A stretch of 64,000 nucleotides of DNA from Sphingomonadales bacterium (GTDB taxonomy: Bacteria; Pseudomonadota; Alphaproteobacteria; Sphingomonadales; Sphingomonadaceae): positions 310,001 to 374,000 of the forward strand of contig JADKHG010000002.1 in assembly GCA_016721875.1 (NCBI GenBank), in the 5' to 3' direction. Position numbers and translations under genes: made by a program. Shown here piece after piece: positions 28,055 to 38,296 of this stretch (positions within the stretch are counted from its first letter, which is position 1; each line of letters begins with the position of its first letter). The notes beneath the pieces are model-generated. The model ran no database searches. It saw only the letters and a list, made by a program, of their open reading frames with translations, and was not told the DNA's origin.

Positions 28055-31000
28055 TTATTCAGCCGCGACATTGGCGGCGGCGAGGCGCTCGGCCTCCAGC
28101 TGTTTCAGGGCGCGCTTGTAATCCTTTGGCATCACCTTGACGAATTTGCCCAGCGCATTGGGCCAGTCATCCAGGATAGCCTTGGCGCGTTTGCTTCCGG
28201 TGTAAAGCGCATGGCGTTCCAGCAATATGCGAAGCCGGTCTGCCGAGTGATAGAGCATATCACCCATGCCATAATCATGGACATTGGATGCCCGCTGCGT
28301 CGGAGCACCGGTGCTGTTTTCGACATCCGGACCGTCAGCTTCGATCGCCTCAACATCAACCATTGCCATGTTGCAGCGTTCGCGGAAGCGCCCATCCTCG
28401 TCATAGACATAGGCGACACCGCCCGACATGCCTGCCGCGAAGTTGCGCCCTGTGCGACCGAGGACGGCAACGACGCCGCCAGTCATATATTCGCAGCCAT
28501 GGTCGCCTGTTCCTTCGACAACCGCGACTGCGCCTGAATTGCGGACGGCAAAACGTTCACCGGCAACGCCGCTGAAATAGGCTTCACCGGCGATCGCTCC
28601 ATAGAGAACCGTGTTGCCGACGATGATATTCTCGGTCGGCTCGCGCTTCACATGGGAAGGCTGCTTCACGACGATGCGTCCACCCGACAGGCCCTTGCCG
28701 ACATAGTCGTTGGCGTCGCCGGTTAGGTCCAGTGTTATGCCATGCGCGAGGAAGGCGCCGAAGCTTTGCCCCGCGACGCCGGTAAAGCTGATCTGGATGG
28801 TGTTTTCGGGTAAGCCCGCATGGCCGTATTTTTTTGCCACCTCGCCCGAAAGCATTGCACCGACAGTGCGATTGAGGCTTTTCACTTCGCGTTCGATTCG
28901 AACCGCTTCGCCATTTTCCAGCGCGGGTGCAGCAGCCTTGATCAGGTCCTGATCCAGCGCTTTGTCGAGCCCATGATCCTGCGTCTCGGTCTGGTGAAGT
29001 GGCAGGCCCTTGGTGTCGACAACATGGAGCAGTTTTGACAGGTCAATGCCCTGTGCTTTCCAATGATGGATCGCTTTCTTCATGTCGAGGCGATCCACGC
29101 GGCCGGTCATTTCCTCTATGGTGCGGAAACCCATTTCGGCCATGATGGCGCGCAATTCTTCGGCGACGAAGAAGAAATAGTTGATCACATGCTCAGGCTG
29201 ACCGGTGAACTTGGCCCTTAGAGCGGGGTCTTGGGTCGCGACGCCCACCGGGCAGGTGTTCAGATGACATTTGCGCATCATGATGCAGCCTGCGGCGATC
29301 AACGGGGCAGTGGCAAAGCCGAACTCGTCAGCACCCAGCAATGCGCCGATGGCAACATCGCGTCCCGTGCGCAAACCGCCATCAACCTGCACCGCTATGC
29401 GGCTGCGCAGATTGTTGAGCAACAACGTCTGTTGGGTTTCAGCCAGACCAATTTCCCATGGCGAACCGGCATGGGTCAGCGAGGTGAGGGGGCTTGCACC
29501 CGTCCCGCCTTCATAGCCGGAAATCGTGACATGGTCGGCACGCGCTTTTGATACGCCTGCGGCCACGGTGCCGACGCCAACTTCGGAAACCAGCTTCACC
29601 GAGATACGCGCACCAGTGTTGACGTTCTTCAGGTCATGGATCAGCTGCGCCAGATCCTCGATCGAGTAAATGTCATGGTGCGGCGGCGGCGAGATCAGGC
29701 CTACTCCGGGCGTCGAGTGGCGGGTGGCACCGATTGTCTTGTCGACCTTGTCGCCGGGCAACTGGCCGCCTTCGCCGGGCTTCGCGCCCTGTGCCATCTT
29801 GATCTGGATATCGTCGGCATTGACCAGATATTCCGCAGTCACGCCGAAGCGCCCGGACGCAACCTGCTTGATCGCCGAACGCATCGTGTCGCCATTGGTC
29901 ATAGGCTTGAAGCGTTTCGGGTCTTCTCCGCCTTCGCCGGTGTTCGATTTGCCACCGATGCGGTTCATCGCGACAGCCAACGTGGTGTGCGCTTCCCACG
30001 AAATCGAGCCATAGCTCATCGCGCCAGTGGCAAAGCGCTTGACGATTTCGATCGCTGGCTCGACTTCTGAAATATCGAGCGGCTTGTCAGCAGGTTTCAA
30101 CTCCATCAGGCCACGAATGGTCAGCAACCGCTCGCTCTGCTCGTTGATCGATTTAGCGAATTCCGCGTAATTTTTCGGATCGTTACCGCGCACCGCATGC
30201 TGCAATTGGCCAACATTGGCAGGCGTCCAAGCATGATCTTCGCCACGGATGCGATAGCCATAGATGCCACCGACATCGAGCATGTTTTTGTAGATCGGGT
30301 TCTCGCCATAGGCAGCGGCATGGCGGCGCACCGTTTCCTCGGCGACCTCGGCAAGGCCAACCCCTTCGATCGTAGTGGCGGTGCGAGTGAAATATTTTTC
30401 GACAAAGGCGGAGGACAGCCCGACCGCGTCAAAAATCTGCGCGCCGCAATAGCTTTGATAGGTCGAAATGCCCATTTTGGACATGACCTTCAATATGCCT
30501 TTGCCGACAGCCTTGATATAGTTTTTCTGAACCTCATAGGCCGACAATTGCAGCCCTTGGCGCACGCGGATTTCCTCGAGTGTTTCAAATGCGACATAGG
30601 GATTAATCGCTTCTGCCCCATAGCCCGCCAACACGCAGAAATGATGCACTTCGCGCGCTTCGCCGGTTTCAACGACCAGCCCGGTCTGCATACGCAGGCC
30701 CTGACGAACAAGGTGATGATGGACCGCAGCAGTCGCAAGCAGCGCGGGCATGGCAATCCGGTCTGGCCCTTGAGCGCGGTCGGACAGGATCAAGATATTC
30801 TTGTCCTGCAACACCGCCTCGGTCGCGGCCCAACACATTTCCTTGATTGCCTGTTCGAGCCCCGCAGCCCCGCTGTCGGCATCCCAAGTCATATCTATGG
30901 TTTCGGCTCGGAAGGCCGCATCCAGCGCTTCCTCGACCGAGCGAATTTTCGCCAGATCGGCGTTGGTCAGGATGGGTTGGTCAACCTCAAGCCGCTTGTG

Positions 31001-32695
31001 CGTGCCTGCATCATGGCCAAGCAGGTTCGGGCGCGGACCGATCATTGATACCAACGACATGACCAATTCTTCACGGATCGGATCGATTGGAGGGTTGGTG
31101 ACCTGCGCGAAATTCTGTTTGAAATAGTCGAACAGCAGGCGCGACTTGTTCGATAGCACCGCAATCGGTGTATCGGTTCCCATCGATCCGAGCGGATCGT
31201 CGCCATTTGTAGCCATAGGCTCAAGGAACTTGGAAATATCTTCCTGTGTATAGCCAAAGGCCTGCTGCCGGTCGAGCAACGCCGCCGGATCGTTGGGAAG
31301 TGATGCGTCGGTAACTTCGACGTCATCAAGATCCTTGAGTTTATACTGTGCTGATTCCAGCCATTCTGAATAGGGCTCTGCCTTGGCAAGATCGGCTTTG
31401 ATCTCGTCATCCTCGATGATGCGGCCCTGTTCCATGTCGATCAGCAACATCTTGCCCGGCTGCAATCGCCATTTGCGCAGGATATTGTCTTCCTTGATCG
31501 GCAATACCCCGCTTTCCGAAGCCATGATCACATGATCATCGTCGGTGACGCAAAAACGGGCAGGGCGCAGGCCGTTGCGGTCAAGAGTAGCGCCAATCTG
31601 GCGTCCGTCGGTGAAGGCCACCGCTGCAGGGCCATCCCATGGTTCCATCAAAGCAGCATGATATTCATAAAATGCCCGACGGTTGGCATCCATCATCGGG
31701 TTGCCGGCCCAAGCCTCTGGGATCAACATCATGACTGCGTGGCTGAGGCTGTATCCGCCAGCGAGTAGCAGTTCGAGCGCATTGTCGAGGCACGCCGTGT
31801 CGGACTGGCCGTGCGGAATAAGCGGCCACATCTTGTCGAGGTCAGCGCCGAGCAGCGGGCTTTCCATCGTGCGGCGGCGCGCGTTCATCCAGTTCACATT
31901 GCCGCGTACGGTGTTGATTTCACCATTATGCGCGACAAAGCGGTAGGGGTGCGCGAGCTTCCAACTGGGGAACGTGTTGGTCGAGAATCGCTGGTGAACA
32001 AGTGCGAGCGCCGACTGGCAAAGCGGATTGCGCAGATCGTCATAAAATGACCCGACCTGTCCTGCGAGCAACAGGCCTTTGTAAACAACCGTCCGCGTCG
32101 ACATTGAGGGGATGTAGAAGCTGGAAAGCCCGGGCAGGTTGAGCTTTTCTTCCAAAGCCACCAGCGGGTTTTGTGCCTGCTTGCGGATTGCGAGCAGCTT
32201 GCGCTCAAACGCGTCCTGATCGGGGCAATTGGCACCGCGACCGATGAACAACTGGCGGATCACCGGCATTTGTTCGATCACGGCCTTGCCCAAACCATCA
32301 AGTGTGGTCGGCACGTCGCGCCAGCCAAGGATGGTCTGGCCTTCCTTGACGATGAAGGCCTCGAAATTCTGGATGCCGAAATCGCGCGCGGCTTCATCCT
32401 GCGGTAGGAAGCACATCACAACGGCATAGTCGCCCGGCGGCGGCAAGTTTACGCCTGCACCCTTTGCCCAGTCTCGGTAAAGTGCGTCGGGAATTTGGAT
32501 TAAAATGCCTGCGCCGTCGCCCAGTAAAGGATCGGCGCCTACAGCACCGCGATGGTCCAGATTGACCAAAATCTGCAAACCGCGTTCAATCGTAGCGTGC
32601 GATTTTGCCCCTTTGATATTCGCAATAAAGCCGACGCCGCATGCATCATGCTCATTGCGTGGGTCATATAATCCTTGCGCGCGCGGTAGTGACAT
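28055..32695 (-). CDS. gltB: Glutamate synthase large subunit GltB
   Basis: The 1546-residue alpha subunit begins with a glutaminase domain whose nucleophile follows an unprocessed leader (NEHDACGVGF, Cys19). The FMN/central domains follow, with the 3Fe-4S motif CIMMRKCHLNTCPVGVATQ at about residue 1140, and the GXGXG-repeat C-terminal domain (GGVVAVLGRTGRNFAAGMSG, about residues 1410-1430). Length and order are standard for NADPH-GOGAT. The ATG 32695 is the only start that gives the family leader. Reverse operon: gltB then gltD. Confidence 0.97.
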   Translation of the reverse strand: MSLPRAQGLYDPRNEHDACGVGFIANIKGAKSHATIERGLQILVNLDHRGAVGADPLLGDGAGILIQIPDALYRDWAKGAGVNLPPPGDYAVVMCFLPQDEAARDFGIQNFEAFIVKEGQTILGWRDVPTTLDGLGKAVIEQMPVIRQLFIGRGANCPDQDAFERKLLAIRKQAQNPLVALEEKLNLPGLSSFYIPSMSTRTVVYKGLLLAGQVGSFYDDLRNPLCQSALALVHQRFSTNTFPSWKLAHPYRFVAHNGEINTVRGNVNWMNARRRTMESPLLGADLDKMWPLIPHGQSDTACLDNALELLLAGGYSLSHAVMMLIPEAWAGNPMMDANRRAFYEYHAALMEPWDGPAAVAFTDGRQIGATLDRNGLRPARFCVTDDDHVIMASESGVLPIKEDNILRKWRLQPGKMLLIDMEQGRIIEDDEIKADLAKAEPYSEWLESAQYKLKDLDDVEVTDASLPNDPAALLDRQQAFGYTQEDISKFLEPMATNGDDPLGSMGTDTPIAVLSNKSRLLFDYFKQNFAQVTNPPIDPIREELVMSLVSMIGPRPNLLGHDAGTHKRLEVDQPILTNADLAKIRSVEEALDAAFRAETIDMTWDADSGAAGLEQAIKEMCWAATEAVLQDKNILILSDRAQGPDRIAMPALLATAAVHHHLVRQGLRMQTGLVVETGEAREVHHFCVLAGYGAEAINPYVAFETLEEIRVRQGLQLSAYEVQKNYIKAVGKGILKVMSKMGISTYQSYCGAQIFDAVGLSSAFVEKYFTRTATTIEGVGLAEVAEETVRRHAAAYGENPIYKNMLDVGGIYGYRIRGEDHAWTPANVGQLQHAVRGNDPKNYAEFAKSINEQSERLLTIRGLMELKPADKPLDISEVEPAIEIVKRFATGAMSYGSISWEAHTTLAVAMNRIGGKSNTGEGGEDPKRFKPMTNGDTMRSAIKQVASGRFGVTAEYLVNADDIQIKMAQGAKPGEGGQLPGDKVDKTIGATRHSTPGVGLISPPPHHDIYSIEDLAQLIHDLKNVNTGARISVKLVSEVGVGTVAAGVSKARADHVTISGYEGGTGASPLTSLTHAGSPWEIGLAETQQTLLLNNLRSRIAVQVDGGLRTGRDVAIGALLGADEFGFATAPLIAAGCIMMRKCHLNTCPVGVATQDPALRAKFTGQPEHVINYFFFVAEELRAIMAEMGFRTIEEMTGRVDRLDMKKAIHHWKAQGIDLSKLLHVVDTKGLPLHQTETQDHGLDKALDQDLIKAAAPALENGEAVRIEREVKSLNRTVGAMLSGEVAKKYGHAGLPENTIQISFTGVAGQSFGAFLAHGITLDLTGDANDYVGKGLSGGRIVVKQPSHVKREPTENIIVGNTVLYGAIAGEAYFSGVAGERFAVRNSGAVAVVEGTGDHGCEYMTGGVVAVLGRTGRNFAAGMSGGVAYVYDEDGRFRERCNMAMVDVEAIEADGPDVENSTGAPTQRASNVHDYGMGDMLYHSADRLRILLERHALYTGSKRAKAILDDWPNALGKFVKVMPKDYKRALKQLEAERLAAANVAAE

Positions 32696-33130
32696 TTCTT
32701 CCCTAGGCTTTCGAGAAAAGAGGAATTTTGATTCGCGGTAGCGGCAAGTTTGCGTAATTAAAAGTCATGAAACGGGACTATCTGGCAAGGAATCGTGCCA
32801 GCGGAGAAAGTTTGGTTATCAAGCCGGACTGGCAAAATCATAGCCAAGCTATGGAAAGCGTTGTGCGACGCAGCAAATTTACTCCATTTGTCAGCGCTTG
32901 AGACTTTTCGCGGCGGAAAACCGAACTGCATCCGTTCGCAATGAATTCGGATGCAGCTTGCTCGGGCGAACACAAAAAATCTGCCCTGCCGATCGGTAAA
33001 GTCTGCGCCAAGATTGTTGGTCTAATCCACCACGCCGACTCTGCACCGGTACACAGCGGCGCTGGAAAGCCCTCGCACTGAAGGATAGCTATGCACTGGA
33101 GTTGTGAATAGCCGGGTAGGGGGCAAGCAA
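32696..33130. other. 435-base spacer between gltB and a divergent membrane-protein gene
   Basis: No convincing gene is seen. Short open frames exist on both strands (for example minus-strand 32758-32973), but they have no ribosome site and no family-like sequence. The divergent gltB and 33131 genes must have their promoters here; no motif I can name stands out. Confidence 0.6.
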
Positions 33131-33802
33131 ATGACATATTGGCGCTGGACAGCATTGTTTGCGGTGGGGGTTATCGCCATCATGCTTGGGTTTGGCGCGA
33201 TCGACGGCATGAAGGCATGTGGCGGTGGTGACCCCATTTTCGCTTTCGAAATGGTCCGTTCGCCCGCCGATGTCGAAGCGCTGTTTCACGAGCAATGCCG
33301 CGCTGCCCATGCGCAAGCACAGTATCAAGGCCTATGGCTGGATATTTTGCTGTTCGTCGGGATCTACTCGGCCTTTTTGATTTGCGGATTACTCGCCTTG
33401 AAGCAGGATATTGGCTTGCGCAGTAAACGCTTGGTCACGGCTGGCATTGGCCTTGTGCTTGTGGCGGCGCTGTCTGATCAGTTTGAAAATTACATTCTCC
33501 TGCGCATTCTTGACAGATTTCCAGGCGATCAATCGACCATCGATACGCTCTATTTTGCGCCGAGACTTAAATTTATCGCGCTGGGGATAGCGACCGCCTT
33601 CGCAGGCTTGCTGCATTTGCACAGTCCGGGGTGGCGGAAATTGGTTGGTATCGTTGCGATTGTCGGCGGCTTTTGGTCTGCAATTGGCATGTTCGCCAAT
33701 CATGACTGGGTGCTGAAAGGCATGACTCTCGGTTGGATTGCGCTGGCGGTTGCCGCGTTTGTGCTTTCTTTTCGGCGGTCGAATGGATTTGCGGCGTCTT
33801 AA
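33131..33802 (+). CDS. Multi-pass membrane protein, hypothetical
   Basis: The 223-residue protein from ATG 33131 has five or six hydrophobic segments: ALFAVGVIAIMLGFGAI, ILLFVGIYSAFLICGLLALK, LVTAGIGLVLVAALSDQF, KFIALGIATAFAGLLHL, LVGIVAIVGGFWSAIGMF and IALAVAAFVLSFRR. The first loop contains two cysteines (MKACGGG and EQCRAAH) that could form a disulfide outside. The family is not recognised. It opens the accessory block. The start at 33131 is chosen over the upstream in-frame one at 33104, which precedes the first helix by nine extra residues. Confidence 0.7.
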   Translation: MTYWRWTALFAVGVIAIMLGFGAIDGMKACGGGDPIFAFEMVRSPADVEALFHEQCRAAHAQAQYQGLWLDILLFVGIYSAFLICGLLALKQDIGLRSKRLVTAGIGLVLVAALSDQFENYILLRILDRFPGDQSTIDTLYFAPRLKFIALGIATAFAGLLHLHSPGWRKLVGIVAIVGGFWSAIGMFANHDWVLKGMTLGWIALAVAAFVLSFRRSNGFAAS

Positions 33803-33853
33803 ATGGTGATCAATCGGTCGCGGTTGGTTTGCCGATAAATGAGGGTTAGAAAC

Positions 33854-34273
33854 ATGAAATCGGTGTTAGCGCGTTTTCCATTTTTGAGCCTGGATCAAGC
33901 TATTGTTTTGGCGCGCGTGGCGACGGCGGTGTTTTTCATGGCGCATGCAATCGTGCGCATCCTGCTCGGCACCATTCCCCAATTCGGCAAGTTTATGGAG
34001 GCAGCGGGATTCCCATACGGAGTGGCGATCGTTTGGCTAATCACAGCGAGTGAAATCCTGTGTGGACTGTTGCTTATATCGGGCCGTTATGTCCGCTTTG
34101 CGGTACTGCCATTGTTGGCGATTGCCGGTGGCGGGATCGCCATCATCCATGCCAGGCTCGGATGGTTTGTCGGCGAATTTGGCACGGGCGGCAGCGAATA
34201 TAGTGTCGCGCTGATCGTTCTTTTGCTCGTGATTGCTGCGGCCGACCGTCAATCAACATCCATCTCAAAATAG
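33854..34273 (+). CDS. DoxX family membrane protein
   Basis: The 139-residue protein has four helices with the DoxX-like pattern: ARVATAVFFMAHAIVRIL, the PYGVAIVWLITASEILCGLLL stretch and LLAIAGGGIAIIHARLG. DoxX members are integral membrane proteins, some tied to quinol oxidation or redox complexes, but the function of this one is unknown. ATG 33854 is preferred over 33839, which adds five residues. It lies 50 bases after the previous gene on the same strand and 13 before the next. Confidence 0.75.
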   Translation: MKSVLARFPFLSLDQAIVLARVATAVFFMAHAIVRILLGTIPQFGKFMEAAGFPYGVAIVWLITASEILCGLLLISGRYVRFAVLPLLAIAGGGIAIIHARLGWFVGEFGTGGSEYSVALIVLLLVIAAADRQSTSISK

Positions 34274-34286
34274 AAAGGCTCACCAA

Positions 34287-34799
34287 ATGAAAATCGCTTC
34301 GCTTTTGGCCATTTTTCTAGGTTTAGCAGGAACGGGTGCCGTTGCTGCGCCGCAAACACGCGTTTGCGCCAAATATTCGACCATTCTTCTTGAAGAAGGC
34401 GAGCGCGCAGAAGTCGATGGGGCAGGCCCATTTAGCGTCAGTCTGCGCATCACGGGTTCCCGCGGAAACTGGATTTTCTATGACTCGCTGTCGGAACCCT
34501 CGAGTGCCGACAGCGAAGGCACCCTTGTCCCAACCGGACCAGGTAGGATTGCCTACCGGAGGAGCCATGACAGCCGCATCTACTCGGTGCAACCAGCACA
34601 GCCGGCGCTGATCGACGGAAAGATAGTGAAAACTGGTGTGATGGGTGTCGATTTCATGCGTAGTCCGCTCGATAACCCAGCGATCATGGGAGATAATTCG
34701 GACATTGACGTGATCGAACGCGTCCTGCCTGGTGTGACTGGGGGATGCGACCTGCAATTTGTTGCAGGTGAGGGGTTAGTGTCCTCTGCGTCCAAATAG
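34287..34799 (+). CDS. Secreted hypothetical protein
   Basis: From ATG 34287, preceded by AAAGGCTCACC, the 170-residue protein has a clear signal peptide (IASLLAIFLGLAGTGAVAA). The mature part is beta-rich with one early and one late cysteine (RVCAKYSTI and GGCDLQF) that may pair. It contains the SLRITGSRGNWIFYDSLS stretch. I do not recognise the family. It is one of several small exported proteins in this block. Confidence 0.65.
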   Translation: MKIASLLAIFLGLAGTGAVAAPQTRVCAKYSTILLEEGERAEVDGAGPFSVSLRITGSRGNWIFYDSLSEPSSADSEGTLVPTGPGRIAYRRSHDSRIYSVQPAQPALIDGKIVKTGVMGVDFMRSPLDNPAIMGDNSDIDVIERVLPGVTGGCDLQFVAGEGLVSSASK

Positions 34800-34973
34800 C
34801 TGAAAATAAAAACCTTGCAATCCGTAAGCCGGGTCAATGAGGCGACTACTGAAGGCATTTGATGAATCTGCGCTGGCGCACGTGGCGATGCACCGGTGCG
34901 TCGGCACAGCGGGCAAAGAAGGCGCTCATTGCTATCTATGGTTTGAATTTGGGTACAAATTTGGAGGTAGGGC

Positions 34974-36067
34974 ATGACGCAACATTTAGATGGCCGGAGC
35001 CAGTGGATGGCACTGGGCTTGATTAGCGCACTAACAATGCCGCAAACGGCTGCAGCCATATTGCCGCCAGCTCGCCCGCCCAGCTATTCGGCTTATGGAC
35101 CATTGCAACTGTGCTCGGATCGCTTTGTGATTGATGTCGCCGAGGGTGAGGCGTTGCACATTGTCGGCGACATAGCCCGCGTTATCAACGATCGCGAAGT
35201 GCTGGCGATCAAATTTGCAAATTCACGTTATTACAGTCTCATCGACACATTGGGCATGAAGAAGGGCAAAATAGGGCAAAATCGAAATGGTGCGGGTCCA
35301 GCCAAAATGACCATGCGCCGATTTAATGGGGCTACACCCGATGCAGGCGACACAATTTCCTATGCGCCGCATGGCCTGAATGTCGGGGATGTGCGCTATG
35401 CGCTTGGCGCATCAGATGAATCTGACAACGCGTTGATTATTGGTGCTTCCAGCTTCGATGGCTCGGACAAGGACAAGCGCTTGCTCGACCGTATCAGGCA
35501 TCCCGATACCAAGAGTCCGGATTGCCTGCCACTTTCCGCGGTCTTCAACAGTGATTTGAATGACGGCGAAGCGAAACGTGCTTATGACCTGGCCAACCAT
35601 GGCGCTGACATTTATCCGCCTGTTCCCGATCCTGGCCCTCAGTTTCGCTGCCAAGCCGGTATCGGCTTTGCACTTGAAAAAGGAGAATCTTTGCTCCGAC
35701 CGTGGCGCCCGCTGGGCGTCGATGGAGAAATTTATGTCAATACCGGTGACACCCGCATAAAAATTGAACAGCGCTTTTATAACAAAGAAAGACTTGGTCC
35801 CGGCGATCCTGCCGACATGACCGAACACCCGATGAGCATGCTGCGCAAAACGGAGGTGACCTATTATCCAAGTAGGGGCATTGGCCCACCTATGCAGAGC
35901 CTGGAGTGCCCGAACTCGGGAACTGGGCGGTCAAGCTGATCGAAAGCTATAACTATGGGGTGACTTTCAGTTTTCCTGCATCAGAGAAAACCGCTGCGGG
36001 CTTTCGCTTTCTCGAACGGTTACAATTCGTAAAAGAGGATGACCCTCGATGCGCACTAAAGCATTGA
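34974..36067 (+). CDS. Secreted hypothetical protein (frameshifted near the 3' end)
   Basis: The 321-residue frame from ATG 34974 begins with a signal-like segment (LGLISALTMPQTAAA). It ends early at 35939 with an unnatural tail. The neighbouring frame continues the protein as PTYAEPGVPELGNWAVKLIE and ends FVKEDDPRCALKH at TGA 36065-36067. One base missing between about 35860 and 35890 would join them. The mature part has cysteines (LQLCSDRFV, SPDCLPLS, QFRCQAG) that suggest a periplasmic fold. Family unknown. The repaired stop overlaps the next gene's start. Confidence 0.62.
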
Positions 36068-36411
36068 AAGAAAAATTAAAGATTGTGCGGGGCAGATGCT
36101 CTTGCCTTGCCGCGAAATTGCCGGGGCGTTTAGCAACCCTTTTGCTCGTTTCTTTCGCTGGAAACCCTCAACCCCTTTTTGCCCAGCAGCCTTTCCCTGA
36201 AATACCGGGGCCTCGCTCGCGGTTCTCGCATTCAAGAAAGGCGACAAGCCCTGGTGGCCAAGCAATTGCGCGGGAATGGTTCTTCTTGGCTTACGCTATC
36301 GATCCAGAAAGCGAGCTTGTTAAGTCGTTAAACGACTGGTTCGATCGCGATGTTGGCAAGTCGGCGGCTCCACCCACAGTGCCGATGACCATTGATCTGC
36401 CGTCAAACTAA
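36049..36411 (+). CDS. Secreted hypothetical protein, small
   Basis: The 120-residue frame starts at ATG 36049, inside the repaired end of the previous gene. A basic stretch (MRTKALKEKLKIVRGR) is followed by a hydrophobic segment that can act as a signal (LATLLLVSFAGNPQPLFA). The rest has Pro-rich parts and ends DLPSN. I do not recognise it. The frame is at least consistent with the neighbouring secreted proteins, but length and sequence allow doubt. Confidence 0.5.
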   Translation: MRTKALKEKLKIVRGRCSCLAAKLPGRLATLLLVSFAGNPQPLFAQQPFPEIPGPRSRFSHSRKATSPGGQAIAREWFFLAYAIDPESELVKSLNDWFDRDVGKSAAPPTVPMTIDLPSN

Positions 36412-36428
36412 ATTTGGAGAAGGAACAA

Positions 36429-37459
36429 ATGGCATTTGTGTACCGGGCAGTAGCTTCGATGATGATTGCGCATCGCTTACTTCCGCCGCTCTCGCTGGAG
36501 AAGTGCCTAGCGCTCCTGCGGTTGAGGCGCAGAGCAAAGCCGACGAAATCAAGCTGAGCCTTTTTGGTCACAGGCGAACGCCCAACTTATATTGGCGGAT
36601 TGATTCGAGCGGCAAAGGTGAAATTTCGGCGCCACAAGGAGTTGGCTACCAGGTTGCGTCGCCTCTGATCGTCAGTCCGGTTTACCGGATCTCTCCGGGC
36701 CTGCACCAATTCGATATCGGAGAGTCCGGATATGCTGAATTGCGAGACTATCTGACACAAATCATCGACGGCAAATATGATCGCTACGGCCTGACCGATG
36801 GCGAATGCACCTTGCGCAATACGACAAACAGCGGTTGGGTCGAGCTAGATTGGTCGGGGTCAACCAAAGGCGAACTGCATTTGTCGCATGATTGCCTCAA
36901 CGGATTGGGGGAATATTTCCATGATCGCATAGTTTTGGCGTGGCATAAACTGGCGCATCGCCTGCATGGACAAGGGCATTCTCTTGTAACCATCGAGCCT
37001 CAGCCAGCCATGCGTGCTCCCAGCTCGTTGAGCTTTACCAAAAAAAATGTCTGGACCGCCGCGACTACCACTTGGCGCATGGCGGCAAATGGCAAAGGCT
37101 GGATTGAGTTTTCCCAAGACCAGAGCGTGCCTACGTTAACTCTCGGCGACATGTTTTATGTCAAAGCAGGTCGTTATCCATTCCAGCTCGACAGCGATTT
37201 TCATCAGTCAATACTGCGTGAACTGGATGCCTATCTGAGCCGAGCCAAAACCGATGGATCATGTGAAAGTGAGCTTTCCATGACAGATCAGCCGATGGTA
37301 AGGATCGAATGGAAATACAAAGCCGCAAAAGCGGCAAGCTTCGTCAGCGATATGGGTTGTCCCTCTTTTGCCGAGCGATTCAGAAAGGTTGAACTCGTCT
37401 TCGCGGAACTAATCCGAAATGGAAATTTGGGGAACAGCCGGATTATGTTGAAAAAGTAG
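36429..37459 (+). CDS. Secreted protein with two copies of one domain (frameshifted near the 5' end)
   Basis: ATG 36429 follows a strong ribosome site (GGAGAAGGAAC) and begins a signal peptide (MAFVYRAVASMMIA). The frame then changes near 36463-36473; one added base gives SLTSAALAGEVPSAPAVEA and the long remaining frame to 37459. The mature protein, about 320 residues, contains two homologous halves. Each opens with a W-R-x-D/A-x-x-G-K-G strand, has a Y.I.PG.H.F or Y.V.AG.Y.F step, an acid-helix segment, a DGECTL/DGSCESEL Cys motif, a short V.x.W strand and a late HDC/MGC cysteine. The domain is not one I know. Neighbouring genes also encode exported proteins. Confidence 0.62.
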
Positions 37460-37579
37460 CCCATCTTTCTCGCAATGAAATATTTGCGACCGACAACTCT
37501 TCAACCCTTACATCGACTTAACCTCACGCCTTGGCCATGCCATATGGCCTAGAAAGCGGGCGTCCGTTTTTCGGATATG

Positions 37580-38296
37580 CTAATTCGACGCACCATTTCG
37601 AGAATGACGCGTGTCCAATGCAAAATTCCAGCAATCGCCAGCGGCCTCAAAGAGCAATTGGCCGTCGGTCATCGATTCACCTGATTTATATGGCTTTCCA
37701 TCCAAGGTGTAGGCTGTACCCAAGTCATCGCCCTCGCCAAAGAATTTGCCGTCGTAGGTGACGCGGGTCCATTCCACGACAAACGCCTCATTCTGGCCCT
37801 GATTGAGCTCGAAAATCACATGCTCATCGACACCTTCGCTTATGGGTTGTGTAAATTTGCGGTAGTAGCCGGCCATCTTGATGGGGAAAGCAGTGTAGTC
37901 GTCGGCTTTGACTTCTTCCCAATGATTGACGGTAAAATCGGATTGGAGTTGAACTTTTTCCACCGAAGCAGCCGTGTATTTTTTCTGGACAGCCTTTGAT
38001 TGGATGAAAGCATCGAAGAAGGCGTTGGGATCGCCGTTCTTGCATGCTGTTTCTGCGGTTTTCAACGACATTTGGTCAGAGATGTCCGGTTCGGCCGCGC
38101 TATTTTGTTGCTCCGGTTTTCGATCAGAAAGTGCGGGAATTTCCGCATTCTGATCTTTGCCACCTTCTGCCGCAGCATTTGCGGCAGGAGCCTCACCGCT
38201 GCAACCAACATTGATCAGGACAAGGATTATCAATCCGCTCTTCAATTTGAGTGTTGTTCGGTCGAGCAACTGCTGTGCCATATCGAGATAATGCAT
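37580..38296 (-). CDS. Lipoprotein with a C-terminal domain shared with the 42140 protein
   Basis: The 238-residue protein has a lipoprotein signal: hydrophobic GLIILVLINVGC with lipobox INVGC. A start at ATG 38281 is as likely as 38296. A linker rich in Ala, Glu and Gln follows (about residues 36-75), then a domain with ETACKNGDPNAFFDAFIQS, VKADDYTAFPIKMAGYYRK and a late CWNFALDT. The same domain layout appears in the 42140-43033 protein. Its function is unknown. It is probably anchored at a membrane facing the periplasm. Confidence 0.65.
   Translation of the reverse strand: MHYLDMAQQLLDRTTLKLKSGLIILVLINVGCSGEAPAANAAAEGGKDQNAEIPALSDRKPEQQNSAAEPDISDQMSLKTAETACKNGDPNAFFDAFIQSKAVQKKYTAASVEKVQLQSDFTVNHWEEVKADDYTAFPIKMAGYYRKFTQPISEGVDEHVIFELNQGQNEAFVVEWTRVTYDGKFFGEGDDLGTAYTLDGKPYKSGESMTDGQLLFEAAGDCWNFALDTRHSRNGASN

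Noticed and set aside
30197..31048. A 283-residue plus-strand frame inside gltB
   Set aside because: It is antisense to glutamate synthase, which is conserved and complete, and has no recognisable domain.
32758..33155. Minus-strand frames in the gltB upstream spacer
   Set aside because: They overlap each other in different frames, lack ribosome sites and look random.
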